Shown one piece after another: positions 33,957 through 42,750 of a DNA stretch of 64,000 nucleotides. A program made the translations under genes and the position numbers. The notes beneath the pieces are model-generated. The model made no database searches. It was not told where the DNA came from and saw only the letters and a list, made by a program, of their open reading frames with translations. The stretch comes from PALSA-693 sp963780345 (GTDB taxonomy: Bacteria > Actinomycetota > Acidimicrobiia > Acidimicrobiales > Palsa-688), in the NCBI GenBank assembly GCA_963780345.1, contig CAWABU010000006.1:558001-622000 (forward strand), in the 5' to 3' direction. Each line of letters begins with the position of its first letter. Within the stretch, counting starts at the first letter, position 1.

Positions 33957-34847
33957 ATGGGTGAGGGCCTGGCCATCGCCGCAGCCGTCGCGTTCGCCGT
34001 CGGAACGGTGCTCCAGCAGCGGGGCGCCCTGGCCACCGAGGCGGGCGAGGACGATGCCCGATTCCTCGTGCAGATTCTCCACCAGCCGATCTGGCTGGCA
34101 GGGGGGATAGTCCAGGCCCTCGGCTGGATCCTGCAAGCCGCCGCCCTGGATCGCGGCTCGCTGGTGGTGGTGCAGTCCATCACCTCGCTCAGCCTGGTTC
34201 TGGTCCTACCGCTCGGGGTCTGGCTCACCGGCCAGCACGTCGGCCGGAGGGAGGTCGGCGGGGCGGCGTTGACCCTTGTTGGCATCGTCCTGTTCCTCTC
34301 CGCCGGGCAGCCGCAAGGCGGAACCGCGCAACCGGCTGCCGCGGCCTGGTGGGCCGCCTGCTTGATTACCCTCACCCTGGTGGCCGCGCTCACCCGTCTG
34401 GGCCGCCATACGGCCGGCGCGACCAGGGCCCTGACCTTCGGGGTGGCGGCCGGACTGGCCTTCGGGTTGCAGGCGGCGGTGACGAAGACGTTTGTGACCG
34501 AGATCGGCGGCGGCGTGCTCGGGCTGCTGGCTAGCTGGTCGGTGTACGTCCTCATCCTCTCGGCCATCGTGGGCTTCGCCCTCCAGCAATCGGCCTTGAA
34601 GAGCGGGGTGCTGGCGCCGGCGATTGCATCCGCCAACTCGGTCACCCTCTTCTCGAGCGTGATCCTCGGCGTCACCGTCTACGGAGAGCGCCTGGCGAGC
34701 AACGGGGGCGTCCACGCCGCCTCCGCCTATCTGGGCCTGCTGATCGCTATCGGTGGGATCGCCCTGCTCGCGGGTTCCTCCCCACCGGCCCAGGAAAGCC
34801 GGCATTCCGACCAACCCGCGGCCGCCGGGCCCGGGCCCGGGCGGTAG
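33957..34847 (+). CDS. DMT/EamA-type membrane transporter
   Basis: 296 residues with about nine hydrophobic helices (GLAIAAAVAFAVGTVLQQRG; IVQALGWILQAAALDRGSLV; SLVLVLPLGVWLTG; AALTLVGIVLFLSAG; LLASWSVYVLILSAIVGFAL; AASAYLGLLIAIGGIALLAG). The pattern and the early Q-Q-R-G with a Leu-rich second helix match drug/metabolite or NIPA-like transporters. The substrate is unknown. It is followed after 9 bp by the GAP-family gene on the same strand. Confidence 0.82.
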   Translation: MGEGLAIAAAVAFAVGTVLQQRGALATEAGEDDARFLVQILHQPIWLAGGIVQALGWILQAAALDRGSLVVVQSITSLSLVLVLPLGVWLTGQHVGRREVGGAALTLVGIVLFLSAGQPQGGTAQPAAAAWWAACLITLTLVAALTRLGRHTAGATRALTFGVAAGLAFGLQAAVTKTFVTEIGGGVLGLLASWSVYVLILSAIVGFALQQSALKSGVLAPAIASANSVTLFSSVILGVTVYGERLASNGGVHAASAYLGLLIAIGGIALLAGSSPPAQESRHSDQPAAAGPGPGR

Positions 34848-34856
34848 GGCGCAGCC

Positions 34857-35513
34857 GTGGTGGTTCTGGACCTCCTCCTCATCGGCCTGGCGATTAGCCT
34901 CGACCCGCTGCCGCTTGCGGCCTACTTCGTGATCCTGCCGTCGACGGGCGGAGTAAGAAAGGGCGCGGCGTTCATCTTCGGCTGGCTGGTCTCCTTGGCC
35001 ATCGTGGTGACGGTCACCGTTCTGATCACGGGCGACGAGCCACCGAAGCCGCAAACGGCGCCCTCGCTGGCTGCTCTCGCCGCCAAGATCGCCATCGGCG
35101 TGGCTCTGGTCGGCATCGCCGTGCGCCAGCGCCGGCGAATGGGCCGTCCCAAGAAGCCGAAGAAACCGCCCAAGTGGCAGGCCAGCGTGGACCGGATGTC
35201 GCCGTGGTACGCCATGGGGATTGCCCCGCTGCTCCAGCCGTGGGGGCTGATCGCGGCCGGAGCAGCGACCGTGGTCGAGCTCCACGTATCCAACTTCGCG
35301 AGCGGGCTCCTCTTGTTCTTGTTCTGCGTCCTGGCTACCTCTTCGTACCTTTTCCTCGAGGTATACGCCGGGTTCTGGCCCGAAAAGAGCAATGCCCTCC
35401 TTGCTCGCTACCGGGTCTGGATGGACAGCCACACCGATCAGGTGATCATCGTCGGCTGCCTGATCCTGGGCTTCTTCCTCATCATCGACGGCCTGTACCT
35501 GGTCTTCACCTGA
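34857..35513 (+). CDS. GAP-family (sulfolipid-1-addressing-type) membrane protein
   Basis: 218 residues with six hydrophobic segments: LDLLLIGLAISLDPLPLAAY, AAFIFGWLVSLAIVVTVTVL, IAIGVALVGIAVRQ, YAMGIAPLLQPWGLIAAGAA, GLLLFLFCVLATSSYLFLEV and VIIVGCLILGFFLIIDGLYL. The L-D-P-L-P-L start and a basic middle loop (RQRRRMGRPKKPKKPPKW) fit the Sap/GAP group, which helps export lipids in mycobacteria. A role in envelope lipid transport is likely but the lipid is unknown. The gene is probably co-transcribed with the DMT transporter. Confidence 0.82.
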   Translation: MVVLDLLLIGLAISLDPLPLAAYFVILPSTGGVRKGAAFIFGWLVSLAIVVTVTVLITGDEPPKPQTAPSLAALAAKIAIGVALVGIAVRQRRRMGRPKKPKKPPKWQASVDRMSPWYAMGIAPLLQPWGLIAAGAATVVELHVSNFASGLLLFLFCVLATSSYLFLEVYAGFWPEKSNALLARYRVWMDSHTDQVIIVGCLILGFFLIIDGLYLVFT

Positions 35514-35574
35514 GGACCGCAGATTGTGTCCTTTTGTGGGACTGGCCGTGGCGTCAGACGGCCGCCCGTTGGCG

Positions 35575-36719
35575 CTATTTGAGGAGGTTTCTGGCGATCA
35601 CGACCCGCTGGATCTGGTTGGTGCCTTCGTAGATCTGGGTGATCTTGGCGTCGCGCATGAACCGTTCGACGGGGAAGTCCATGGTGTAGCCGTTTCCGCC
35701 GAGGAGCTGCACCCCGTCGGTCGTCACCTCCATGGCGATATCGCTGGCGAAGGCCTTCGCCATGGCGCCGGCCGAGTTGAGCTCGCCATCGGGGTCACCC
35801 TGATCGATCAGGGCGCAGGCTCGATAGGTGAGACCGCGCGCCGCCTCGATCTTCATCGCCATATCCGCCAGCATGAACTGCAGTCCCTGGAACTCGGCGA
35901 TGGGGTGGCCGAAGGCCTTGCGCTCCTTGACATAGCCAACGGCGTAGTCCAGGGCGCCCTGGGCGATGCCGACCGCCTGGGCGGCGATGGCCGGACGGCT
36001 GCGGTCGAGGGTGTGCATGGCGATGGCGAACCCCTGCCCCTCCTGGCCGATCAGATTGGCGGCTGGAATCCGTACGTCCTCGAGCACAACCTCGCCGGTG
36101 GGGCTGCCGTGCATGCCCAGCTTCCGTTCCAGCTTGGCGATACGCAGACCGTGGTCACGCTCGACCAGAAAGCACGACACCCCGCGCGCTCCGCGGCGGG
36201 GTTGGTCTTGGCGAAGACCACGTAAATGTCGGAGATTCCGGCATTGGTGATCCAGTACTTGGTGCCGTTGAGGACATACGAGTCACCGTCGCGTTCGGCC
36301 CGGGCCGTCATGGCGGCGGCGTCGCTGCCGGCGTCGGCTTCCGAGAGGCAGTAGCTGGCCTGCCACTCGCCGCTCGCCACCCTGGGGAGGTATTGAGCCT
36401 TGAGCTCCTCCGACCCCCAGTTGACGATCGGGGTGGTGGCCAGGCCGTTGATCGCCATCATCAGGCTGGTCGAGGCGCAGACCCGGGCGAGCTCCTCGAC
36501 CATGATGGCCCGGGTCACGTTGTCCGCCCCGCTGCCCCCGTATTCGGTGGGGACGGACAGACCCGGCAGCTCCATCGCCACACAGTCCTTGAAGTTGTCC
36601 CAGGGGAACTCGCCGGTCGCGTCGATCTCGGCGGCGCGGGGGGCAAAGCGCGCCTCCGCCAGTTGGCGCACCGCCGCCCGGAAGGCCCGCTGCTCTTCGG
36701 TGAGGGTCATCGGCTGCAT
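35575..36719 (-). CDS. Acyl-CoA dehydrogenase, frameshifted in this sequence
   Basis: From ATG 36719 the protein reads TLTEEQRAFRAAVRQLAEAR and contains YCLSEADAGSDAAAMTARAE (FAD/substrate loop) before the frame is lost at KTNPAAE near 36189. The second half continues in another frame (SCFLVERDHGLRIAKLERK) with QIYEGTNQIQRVVIARNLL, which bears the catalytic E-G-T. Adding one G gives KTNPAAGARGVSCFLVERDH and a 381-residue protein, exactly family size. It catalyses alpha,beta-dehydrogenation of an acyl-CoA in beta-oxidation. A one-base sequencing deletion is more likely than decay. Confidence 0.85.
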
Positions 36720-36937
36720 GCCACCATCATGGCACCTCGCCCGGGAATTGGTTGGATGTCCAAGAAATGGCGATTGGGTGCCGGGGCAGGTCGCCGCGGC
36801 GGCCGACCGGGGTCGCGGGGCTCGAGGGGCGGGGGGCGGGCGCGGGACGGGGCGGGCACGGCGCAGCGCGGCCATAGCCCGCCCGCCGCGGCCCGGAGCG
36901 GCGGGCCAGTGCTGTCGCTGGCTGGGCGGTCCGGACG

Positions 36938-37019
36938 TCTGGGCGCGTTTGGTGCTGTGGGCGCGCTTTTGGTCGTTTTTCGACCTTAACCGCGCCCAAG
37001 TTCACCGAACGCGCCCAGA
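36938..37019. repeat. Dispersed hairpin repeat, family 2, copy A
   Basis: 82 bp starting TCTGGGCGCGTTTGGTG and ending CACCGAACGCGCCCAGA, an almost perfect inverted pair. A second inner pair of GGGCGCG and CGCGCCC lies around a T-rich centre (TTTTGGTCGTTTTTCGACC). Two more copies occur at 37062-37156 (degenerate) and 52505-52584. Confidence 0.85.
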
Positions 37020-37061
37020 TTGGAGCCGGTCGCGGCGGACCGGCGCCGGCGGCGGGTGGGT

Positions 37062-37156
37062 GGGCGCCTTTGGCACTGAGGCCACGCTTTTCCCAGCAGA
37101 AATCCTTCGAGGGCGGCCCGGGGTGGTTCGCCCCAGGTTCAGCGAACGCGCCCAGA
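37062..37156. repeat. Dispersed hairpin repeat, family 2, degenerate copy
   Basis: Begins GGTGGGCGCCTTTGGCACTG and ends TCAGCGAACGCGCCCAGA. The right end matches copy A almost exactly; the centre is replaced by unrelated sequence of similar length. It is close to copy A, as if from a tandem or re-insertion event. Confidence 0.6.
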
Positions 37157-37249
37157 TGGGCGGCCAGATGCCCGGCGGCGGGTATCGGGGGTCATGGGCG
37201 GTTGGGGGATCGTGCCCGGGGCCGGCGGGAGCGAATAGGGTCGGGCGCC

Positions 37250-38196
37250 GTGCTCGCCCTGCTCTTTCCCGGCCAAGGCTCGCAGCGACCCCGCATGGGC
37301 GTCCCCTGGCGGGACCAGCCGGCGTGGGAAGTGGTGGAGCGCCTGGCCGACGCCACCGGCCGGGACCTGGCGGGCTTGTTGACCACCGCCGACGCCGACA
37401 CCCTCAAAGCCACCCGGAACGCCCAGCTGGCCGCCTTCGGTCTCAGCCTGGTCATCCTGGCGGCCGCCCGGCAGGCCGGGCTGGCGGCCGCGCTGGAGGC
37501 CGGGCGGGCGGGCCGGGGGGCCGTGGCGGGTCACAGCCTGGGCGAGTACACCGCCCTGGTCGCCGCCGGTGCGCTCCGCCCCGAGGAGGGCGCTCGACTG
37601 GTGGCGGCGAGAGGGGAAGCCATGCAGGTGGCCGCCGACGCCGAGCCCGGCACCATGGCCGCGGTGCTCGGCCTTGACCCGGAACTGGTGGCCCAGGCGT
37701 GCCAGTCGACCGAAGGGGCCTGGCCGGCCAACGACAACGCGCCCGGGTCAGTTCGTGATCGCCGGGACCGTCGAAGGAGTCGCCGCGGCCGGGGCGGCGG
37801 CGACGGAGCTGGGTGCCACCCGGGTGGTGCCGCTGGCCGTCGGCGGGGCCTTCCACTCGCCGCTCATGGCCCCCGCCCAGGGTCCCCTCGACGCCGCCCT
37901 GGCCGCCGCCGGCGTTCGGACCGGCCGACGTCGATGTGGTCGTCAACGTGGATGCCGGGGTGCACCGCGACGGATGGGCCGACCTGCTGTCCGCTCAACT
38001 GGTGTCGCCGGTTCGGTGGCGGGAGTCGCTGCTCACTCTCTCCGGGCTGGGCATCACCCATTTCCTGGAACTCGGACCGGGGAGCGAGTTGTCAGGGATG
38101 GTCAAGCGCACGGTCCCAGGATCGGAACGAGCCCACGTGGCCAGGCCCGAGGACCTCGAGAGTCTGGGCCCGTTTCTCCAGAGCGCCGGCGCCTGA
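37250..38196 (+). CDS. fabD: Malonyl-CoA:ACP transacylase, frameshifted twice in this sequence
   Basis: GTG 37250 opens LALLFPGQGSQRPRMGVPWR, the MCAT start, and GHSLGEYTALVAAGAL holds the nucleophile Ser of G-H-S-x-G. Two one-base insertions break it: in CCCGGG near 37745 (NDNAPG then QFVIAGTVEG) and near 37915 (AAAGV then GPADVDVVVNVDAG). VVPLAVGGAFHSPLMAPA provides the catalytic His. Removing the two bases yields 314 residues, the normal FabD length. It loads malonyl groups onto ACP for fatty-acid synthesis; an essential role makes sequencing error the simplest explanation. No other fab gene is next to it. Confidence 0.88.
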
Positions 38197-38279
38197 CCGG
38201 TCCGGGGTCGACGGGCCAGGCGGCGAGTCGGCGAGTCGGCGAGTAGCGCGAGTAGGCCCCGGCCCGGCCCGACCCGGCT

Positions 38280-38789
38280 TCAGACGATGAGCAGGTCCTG
38301 CCATGAGTCGAGCTGCTCCCGTACCTGGGCCGGGGTCAACCGCAGGGTCTCCGGGCGGACGGCGTCGGCGATGCGCCGCTGTACCCAGTAGTCCTCCGCC
38401 GCACCCCGGAACAGAGGTGAGCGCCAGGCCACCAGGTCGTCGGGAGCCCCGCCCAGGTAGCCCCAGAGCGTGTAGGCCCATTGCATGTCGTAGACGACCG
38501 GTGCCCGCCCAAACGACGACGCCCGCCGCCCACCACACACAAAGCAGCCGGTCACCACGTCCTCGCGATCCCCGCCCGGCTCCAGCTCGAGACGGTGCTC
38601 CAGCCGGCGGGCCAGGAGGAGGCCATACCCCTGGTCCGGGCCGGTCGCACCGAACCGCCGTCCCTCCGGCGGGGCGAGGTCCTGGAGCTCGGCCGGGCGG
38701 TCCAGGTACCACGCCGCCGGCGGGGGCAGCAGCGACGAGGGCCGGACCCGGTCGGTCTCCTGCAGGGGGACGTGCGGAGGCTGGGTCAC
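38280..38789 (-). CDS. Conserved hypothetical protein, operon with cimA
   Basis: 169 residues from a GTG overlapping the cimA stop (GTGA). RFGATGPDQGYGLLLARRLE, then DVVTGCFVCGGRRASSFGRA and APVVYDMQWAYTLWGYLGG are the most distinctive parts; CFVCGGRR contains a C-x-x-C. No family is recognised. It is the last gene of the leuB-ilvE-cimA operon, so its expression should follow branched-chain amino-acid supply, but the link may be only positional. Confidence 0.6.
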   Translation of the reverse strand: MTQPPHVPLQETDRVRPSSLLPPPAAWYLDRPAELQDLAPPEGRRFGATGPDQGYGLLLARRLEHRLELEPGGDREDVVTGCFVCGGRRASSFGRAPVVYDMQWAYTLWGYLGGAPDDLVAWRSPLFRGAAEDYWVQRRIADAVRPETLRLTPAQVREQLDSWQDLLIV

Positions 38790-40492
38790 CGGGCACCCTT
38801 CCCGGCCGGTGGCGCGGGCACCGGCGCCCCGTCCGACCCGGCCGACCCGGCCGAGCGGTCAACGTGGAGCAGGGCGAACACGATGGAGTCCTCCAGGGCG
38901 GCCCAGGACGCTTCGATGACATTCTCGGAGACGCCGATGGTGGTCCAGGTCCGGTCCCCGTCGGTCGTGTCGATCAGCACCCGGGTGACCGCGGCGGTGC
39001 CGTGACTGGTGTCCAGGACCCGGACCTTGAAGTCGGTCAGATGGATGTGGGCCAGCTCGGGATACACCGGACCGATGGCCTTGCGGAGGGCGCCGTCAAG
39101 GGCGTTGACCGGACCGTTGCCCTCGGCGGTGGCGATCACCCGGTCGTCGCCGACGATCACCTTGACGGTCGCCTCGGTCACGAAGGCGCCGTCCTCACGG
39201 AGCTCGGTGATCACCCGGTGCGACTCGAGCGAGAAGAACGGCTGCTTCCACCCGCCCGCCGAGCGCATCAGCAGTTCCAGGGACCCGTCCGCCACCTCGA
39301 AGTGGAAGCCCCGGTGCTCGAGGTCCTTGAGCCGCTCGACGATGTCGCCGAGCTCCCCGTCGTCGAGGCCCAGGCCGAGCTGCTCGGCCTTGAGGGCCAC
39401 CGTGGAGCGGCCCGCCATCTCGCTGACCACGAAGCGGGTGCCGTTGCCGACCCCCTCGGGGTCGACGTGCTCGTAGGCGGCGCGGGAGCGGGCGATGGCG
39501 CTGGTGTGCAACCCGGCCTTGTGGGCGAAGGCCGACACGCCCACAAATGGCTGGTGGGGGTCGGGGGCGATATTGACCACCTCGGCGATGTGATGCGAGA
39601 CGGCGGTGAGGCGCCCCAGCCGCTCGGTGCCAATGGTCCGAACCCCCATCTTCAGGGTCAGGTCGGGCACCGCTGCGGTCAGGTCGGCGTTCCCGGTCCG
39701 CTCGCCGTAGCCGTTGACGCACCCCTGCACCTGCGTCACGCCCATCCGGACGGCCTGGAGCGAGTTGGCGACCGCGCAGCCGGAGTCATTGTGGAAGTGG
39801 CAGCCGAGGGCGACGTCGACCCGGTCGCGAACGTCACCGATCACCCGCTCCACCTCAAACGGCAGGCTGCCGCCGTTGGTGTCGCACAGCACCAGCACCT
39901 CGGCCCCGGCGCCGGCGGCGGCCAGCAACACGTCGGTGCTGAAGCCCGCATTCTCGCGGTAGCCGTCGAAGAAATGCTCGGCATCGAGGAAGACCCGCCG
40001 GCCTTCGGACACCAGGTAGGCGACGGAGTCGGCGACCATGTCGACGGCCTCGTTTAACGTGGTGCGCAGCGTCTCGGTGACATGCCAGGCGGCGGACTTG
40101 GCGACCAGGCACACCACCGGCGTCTCGGCGGCGAGAAGGTTGGCGAGCACGGGGTCGGTCTCGGCCCGGCCACCAGCTTTGCGGGTCGAGCCGAACGCCA
40201 CCAGCGTGGCGGTCTCCAGCCGGAGGTCGCCGGCCGCGGCCCGCCGGAAGAACTCCTCGTCCTTGGGGTTGGCTCCCGGCCAGCCGCCTTCGATGTACTG
40301 CACCCCGAGGTGGTCGAGCTGTTCGGCGACACGGAGCTTGTCCTCCACCGTCAGCGACAGGCCCTCCTGCTGGCTGCCGTCGCGGAGGGTGGTGTCGTAG
40401 ATATCGACCGCGTCGGGCATTTCCGGGGGCAGGCCGTGGGCGTGGGCGGTCGGGCCATGAGTGTGAGGGTGAGGTTCGCGGTCAGCGGGCAT
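38786..40492 (-). CDS. cimA: (R)-citramalate synthase
   Basis: 568 residues. DIYDTTLRDGSQQEGLSLTV is the HMGL-like start of the citramalate/isopropylmalate synthase family, GCHFHNDSGCAVANSLQAVR carries the metal-binding H-x-H-N, and GNADLTAAVPDL follows. The C-terminal LeuA-type regulatory domain (about 430-550; VRVLDTSHGTAAVTRVLIDT) is present. The close match to CimA rather than LeuA is supported by the ETATLVAFGSTRKAG stretch and by the ilvE/leuB neighbours. It makes citramalate from pyruvate and acetyl-CoA, the threonine-independent route to isoleucine. It overlaps ilvE by 11 bp. Confidence 0.93.
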   Translation of the reverse strand: MPADREPHPHTHGPTAHAHGLPPEMPDAVDIYDTTLRDGSQQEGLSLTVEDKLRVAEQLDHLGVQYIEGGWPGANPKDEEFFRRAAAGDLRLETATLVAFGSTRKAGGRAETDPVLANLLAAETPVVCLVAKSAAWHVTETLRTTLNEAVDMVADSVAYLVSEGRRVFLDAEHFFDGYRENAGFSTDVLLAAAGAGAEVLVLCDTNGGSLPFEVERVIGDVRDRVDVALGCHFHNDSGCAVANSLQAVRMGVTQVQGCVNGYGERTGNADLTAAVPDLTLKMGVRTIGTERLGRLTAVSHHIAEVVNIAPDPHQPFVGVSAFAHKAGLHTSAIARSRAAYEHVDPEGVGNGTRFVVSEMAGRSTVALKAEQLGLGLDDGELGDIVERLKDLEHRGFHFEVADGSLELLMRSAGGWKQPFFSLESHRVITELREDGAFVTEATVKVIVGDDRVIATAEGNGPVNALDGALRKAIGPVYPELAHIHLTDFKVRVLDTSHGTAAVTRVLIDTTDGDRTWTTIGVSENVIEASWAALEDSIVFALLHVDRSAGSAGSDGAPVPAPPAGKGAR

Positions 40493-41405
40493 GTTCCACC
40501 CAATCCTTGTAGCGGTCGACCTGGCCCCGTACCGCCGCCTGATAGACCTCCTGGAGCTGGCGGGTGATGGGCCCGGGCCGGCCGTCGCCGACCACCCGGT
40601 CGTCGACCGAGTTGATGGGAACCACTTCGGCCGCGGTCCCGCTCAGGAACGCCTCGTCGGCGGTGTACAGGTCGGAACGCAGGATGTTGTCAAAGACGGC
40701 GTCAAAGCCGAGGTCGTGGGCGATGGTCATGATCGAGCTCTGCGTGATGCCCTCCAGGGCGCCGGCCGAGATGGGAGGAGTGATGATGCGGCCGCCGCGC
40801 ACCACGAAGATATTTTCACCGGTGCATTCGCTTACATAGCCCTGCGGCGAGAGCAGGATGGCCTCGTCGTAGCCGGCCTTGAGGGCCTCGATTTTGGCCA
40901 TCGAGGAGTTGATGTACATGCCCGTGCCCTTGGCGGCCGGTGGCATGGCATTGGGATCATGCCGGCGCCACGAGCTGATCTTGGCCCGTATGCCGTTGGT
41001 GAGGCTGTCGGCGCCGAGGTAGGCGCCCCAGGGCCACACTGCGATCGACACCTGCACCGGGCTCGGCAGCGGGTTGAGCCCCATCTCGCCGTAGCCGAGG
41101 TAGACGATGGGCCGGATGTAGCACTCGGGCAGGCCGTTGACCCGAACCGTGGTCTTGGTCGCCTCGACGATCTGTTCCGGAGTGAACGGGATGTCGATCT
41201 GGAAGATCTTGGCGGAGTCAAACAGCCGCTTGATGTGGTCGGTCAGCCGGAACACCGCCGGCCCGCCCTCGGTCGGGTAGGCGCGGATTCCCTCGAACAC
41301 GCCGCACCCGTAGTGGAGGGTATGGGTCAAAACGTGGATCCGGGCCTCGTCCCAATCGACCAGCTCTCCATCCATCCAGATCTTGTCGGTCTTGGTGATC
41401 GGCAT
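40482..41405 (-). CDS. ilvE: Branched-chain amino-acid aminotransferase
   Basis: 307 residues, a class IV PLP aminotransferase. THTLHYGCGVFEGIRAY, RLFDSAKIF, and IDEALKAGYDEAILLSPQGY-type sequence (IEALKAGYDEAILLSPQGYV) with CTGENIFVVRGGRIITPP are the BCAT signature; the PLP lysine lies in the ALKAGYDEA segment. It adds the amino group to the keto acids of Ile, Val and Leu. It starts 4 bp after the leuB stop, inside the attenuator-controlled operon. Confidence 0.95.
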   Translation of the reverse strand: MPITKTDKIWMDGELVDWDEARIHVLTHTLHYGCGVFEGIRAYPTEGGPAVFRLTDHIKRLFDSAKIFQIDIPFTPEQIVEATKTTVRVNGLPECYIRPIVYLGYGEMGLNPLPSPVQVSIAVWPWGAYLGADSLTNGIRAKISSWRRHDPNAMPPAAKGTGMYINSSMAKIEALKAGYDEAILLSPQGYVSECTGENIFVVRGGRIITPPISAGALEGITQSSIMTIAHDLGFDAVFDNILRSDLYTADEAFLSGTAAEVVPINSVDDRVVGDGRPGPITRQLQEVYQAAVRGQVDRYKDWVEHAR

Positions 41406-41409
41406 GGAA

Positions 41410-42426
41410 CTACACCCTTTCTGCCACGACGTGGCCGGCGATGGCGTCGCCGATCTGGCTCGTCGACAACTGGTCGTCGGAATGGAAGGCAGCCACGGCC
41501 CGGCTGATGCGCGACGCGGCGCCGGCGTCGCCCAGGAAGTCGAGCATCATGGCCGCAGAGATGATGGCTGCAGTAGGATTGGCCCGGCCGGTACCCGCGA
41601 TGTCCGGCGCCGAGCCGTGCACCGGCTCGAACAAGGACGGCCCGGTTCGGTCCGGATTGAGATTGCCGGAAGCGGCCCGGCCGATACCCCCCGCAATGGC
41701 GCCGGCGAGGTCGGTCAGAATGTCGCCGAACAGATTGTCGGTGACCACCACGTCGTAGCGCTGCGGCGACTCGACGCAGTAGATGCAGGCCGCGTCGACG
41801 TGGTTATACGCCGTCTCGACATCGGGATACTCCAGCGCCACCTGATCGAAGGTCCGCTGCCAGAGGTCGCCGGAGAAGGTCAGAACATTGGTCTTGTGCA
41901 CCAGCGTCAGGTGCTGCCGCGGCCGCGACCGGGCCAGGTCGAAGGCATATCGGACGCAGCGTTCCACCCCGAACCTGGTGTTGACCGACCCCTGGGTGGC
42001 GACTTCGGCCAGGGTGCCTTTGCGCAGGAATCCACCCTCACCAGCGTAAGCCCCCTCGGTATTTTCCCGGATGACAGCAAAGTCAATCGGCACCCCGGCA
42101 CCGACGCTGGCCCCGGCGACGAAAGGCCGGAGGTTGATGTAGAGGTCCAGCTCGAAGCGCAGCCGCAGGAGAAGACCCCGTTCGAGCACACCCGGAGGTA
42201 CGTCAGGGGTGCCGACGGCGCCGAGCAGGATGGCATCGAAGGTCCGCAGCTCCTCCAGCACGCTGTCGGGCAGGACCTCGCCGGTGGTCAGGTAACGGCG
42301 CCCGCCGAGGTCGTAGTCGTTGGTCTCGAGCCTGGCGCCCGCAGCCCGCGCCACCTTGAGCGCCTCGGTGACGACCTCGATGCCGATGCCGTCTCCCGGG
42401 ATCACGGCGATCTTGAACGATTCCAC
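41410..42426 (-). CDS. leuB: 3-isopropylmalate dehydrogenase
   Basis: 338 residues from GTG 42426, with AGGAG 10 nt upstream. KIAVIPGDGIGIEVVTEALK, IRENTEGAYAGEGGFLRKGT and LFEPVHGSAPDIAGTGRANP are the isopropylmalate/isocitrate dehydrogenase motifs, with DNLFGDILTDLAGAIAGGIG for the divalent metal. It oxidises 3-isopropylmalate in leucine synthesis, and methylmalate in the citramalate route, which matches its place in front of ilvE and cimA. Expression is controlled by the attenuator immediately upstream. Confidence 0.95.
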   Translation of the reverse strand: MESFKIAVIPGDGIGIEVVTEALKVARAAGARLETNDYDLGGRRYLTTGEVLPDSVLEELRTFDAILLGAVGTPDVPPGVLERGLLLRLRFELDLYINLRPFVAGASVGAGVPIDFAVIRENTEGAYAGEGGFLRKGTLAEVATQGSVNTRFGVERCVRYAFDLARSRPRQHLTLVHKTNVLTFSGDLWQRTFDQVALEYPDVETAYNHVDAACIYCVESPQRYDVVVTDNLFGDILTDLAGAIAGGIGRAASGNLNPDRTGPSLFEPVHGSAPDIAGTGRANPTAAIISAAMMLDFLGDAGAASRISRAVAAFHSDDQLSTSQIGDAIAGHVVAERV

Positions 42427-42476
42427 TTCTCAGGTCTCCTGGCTGGGTTGGGTTCGGGGTGGCGGGTTCGGGACAC

Positions 42477-42533
42477 AAAACGACCGTCCCGGCGGGGACG
42501 GTCGGCAGGGCGCATCGGCGGATGTCCGATGCG
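42477..42533 (-). terminator. Transcription attenuator of the leuB-ilvE-cimA operon
   Basis: Read on the minus strand: first a hairpin CGCATCGG/CCGATGCG (42511-42533, 7-nt loop), then a perfect 10-bp stem CGACCGTCCC/GGGACGGTCG (42481-42504, GGCG loop) followed by TTTT, an intrinsic terminator. The first hairpin starts right after the leader stop codon, where a stalled ribosome would alter the folding. Confidence 0.85.
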
Positions 42534-42587
42534 CTACACGATAATTACGATTCCGGCTGATGGGATGGGCGCGGGAAGGCGAGACAC
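42534..42587 (-). CDS. Ile/Val-rich leader peptide (attenuation)
   Basis: A 17-residue peptide, MSRLPAPIPSAGIVIIV, begins at GTG 42587 and ends with TAG. Its last five codons are Ile-Val-Ile-Ile-Val, exactly the amino acids made by the operon. The GTG lies a few bases after the predicted transcription start, so translation may be leaderless. A ribosome stalled on those codons would disrupt the terminator hairpin. Confidence 0.8.
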   Translation of the reverse strand: MSRLPAPIPSAGIVIIV

Positions 42588-42596
42588 GATCCGCAC

Positions 42597-42625
42597 ATTC
42601 TCGCTGATGGCCGCTGTCCCGTCAA
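42597..42625 (-). promoter_or_regulatory. Promoter of the leuB operon
   Basis: On the minus strand TTGACG (42620-42625) and GAGAAT (42597-42602) are separated by exactly 17 bp. The predicted start of transcription, about 42588-42591, is at the leader-peptide GTG. Confidence 0.65.
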
Positions 42626-42632
42626 CCGCCAC

Positions 42633-42740
42633 TGGTGGGCAGGCCAGAGCTCGACGGGGGACACTCGCTGGTCAAAGTCCTGGTCGCAAGCCCTAACCAC
42701 GTCGCGAGTTTCCGTCGTCGAGTTCGCAGGCAGCCCACTA
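42633..42740. repeat. Dispersed hairpin repeat, family 1, copy 2
   Basis: 108 bp from TGGTGGGC to GCCCACTA. The right 40 bp match copy 1 (33672-33781) with one difference (GTTTCCGTCGTCGAG instead of GTTTCCGGCGTCGAG); the left arm (GAGCTCGACGGGGGACACTCG) has diverged. It lies between the leu promoter and greA, ending 10 bp before the greA start codon. Confidence 0.8.
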
Positions 42741-42750
42741 CCCTGGCGGC

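Larger units (their letters stand above)
36720..37249. other. Intergenic stretch of about 530 bp holding two hairpin repeats
   Basis: Between the divergent acyl-CoA dehydrogenase and fabD. It contains a clean family-2 repeat (36938-37019), a degenerate copy (37062-37156) and very GC-rich low-complexity DNA. No coding frame with a recognisable product is present. Confidence 0.6.
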
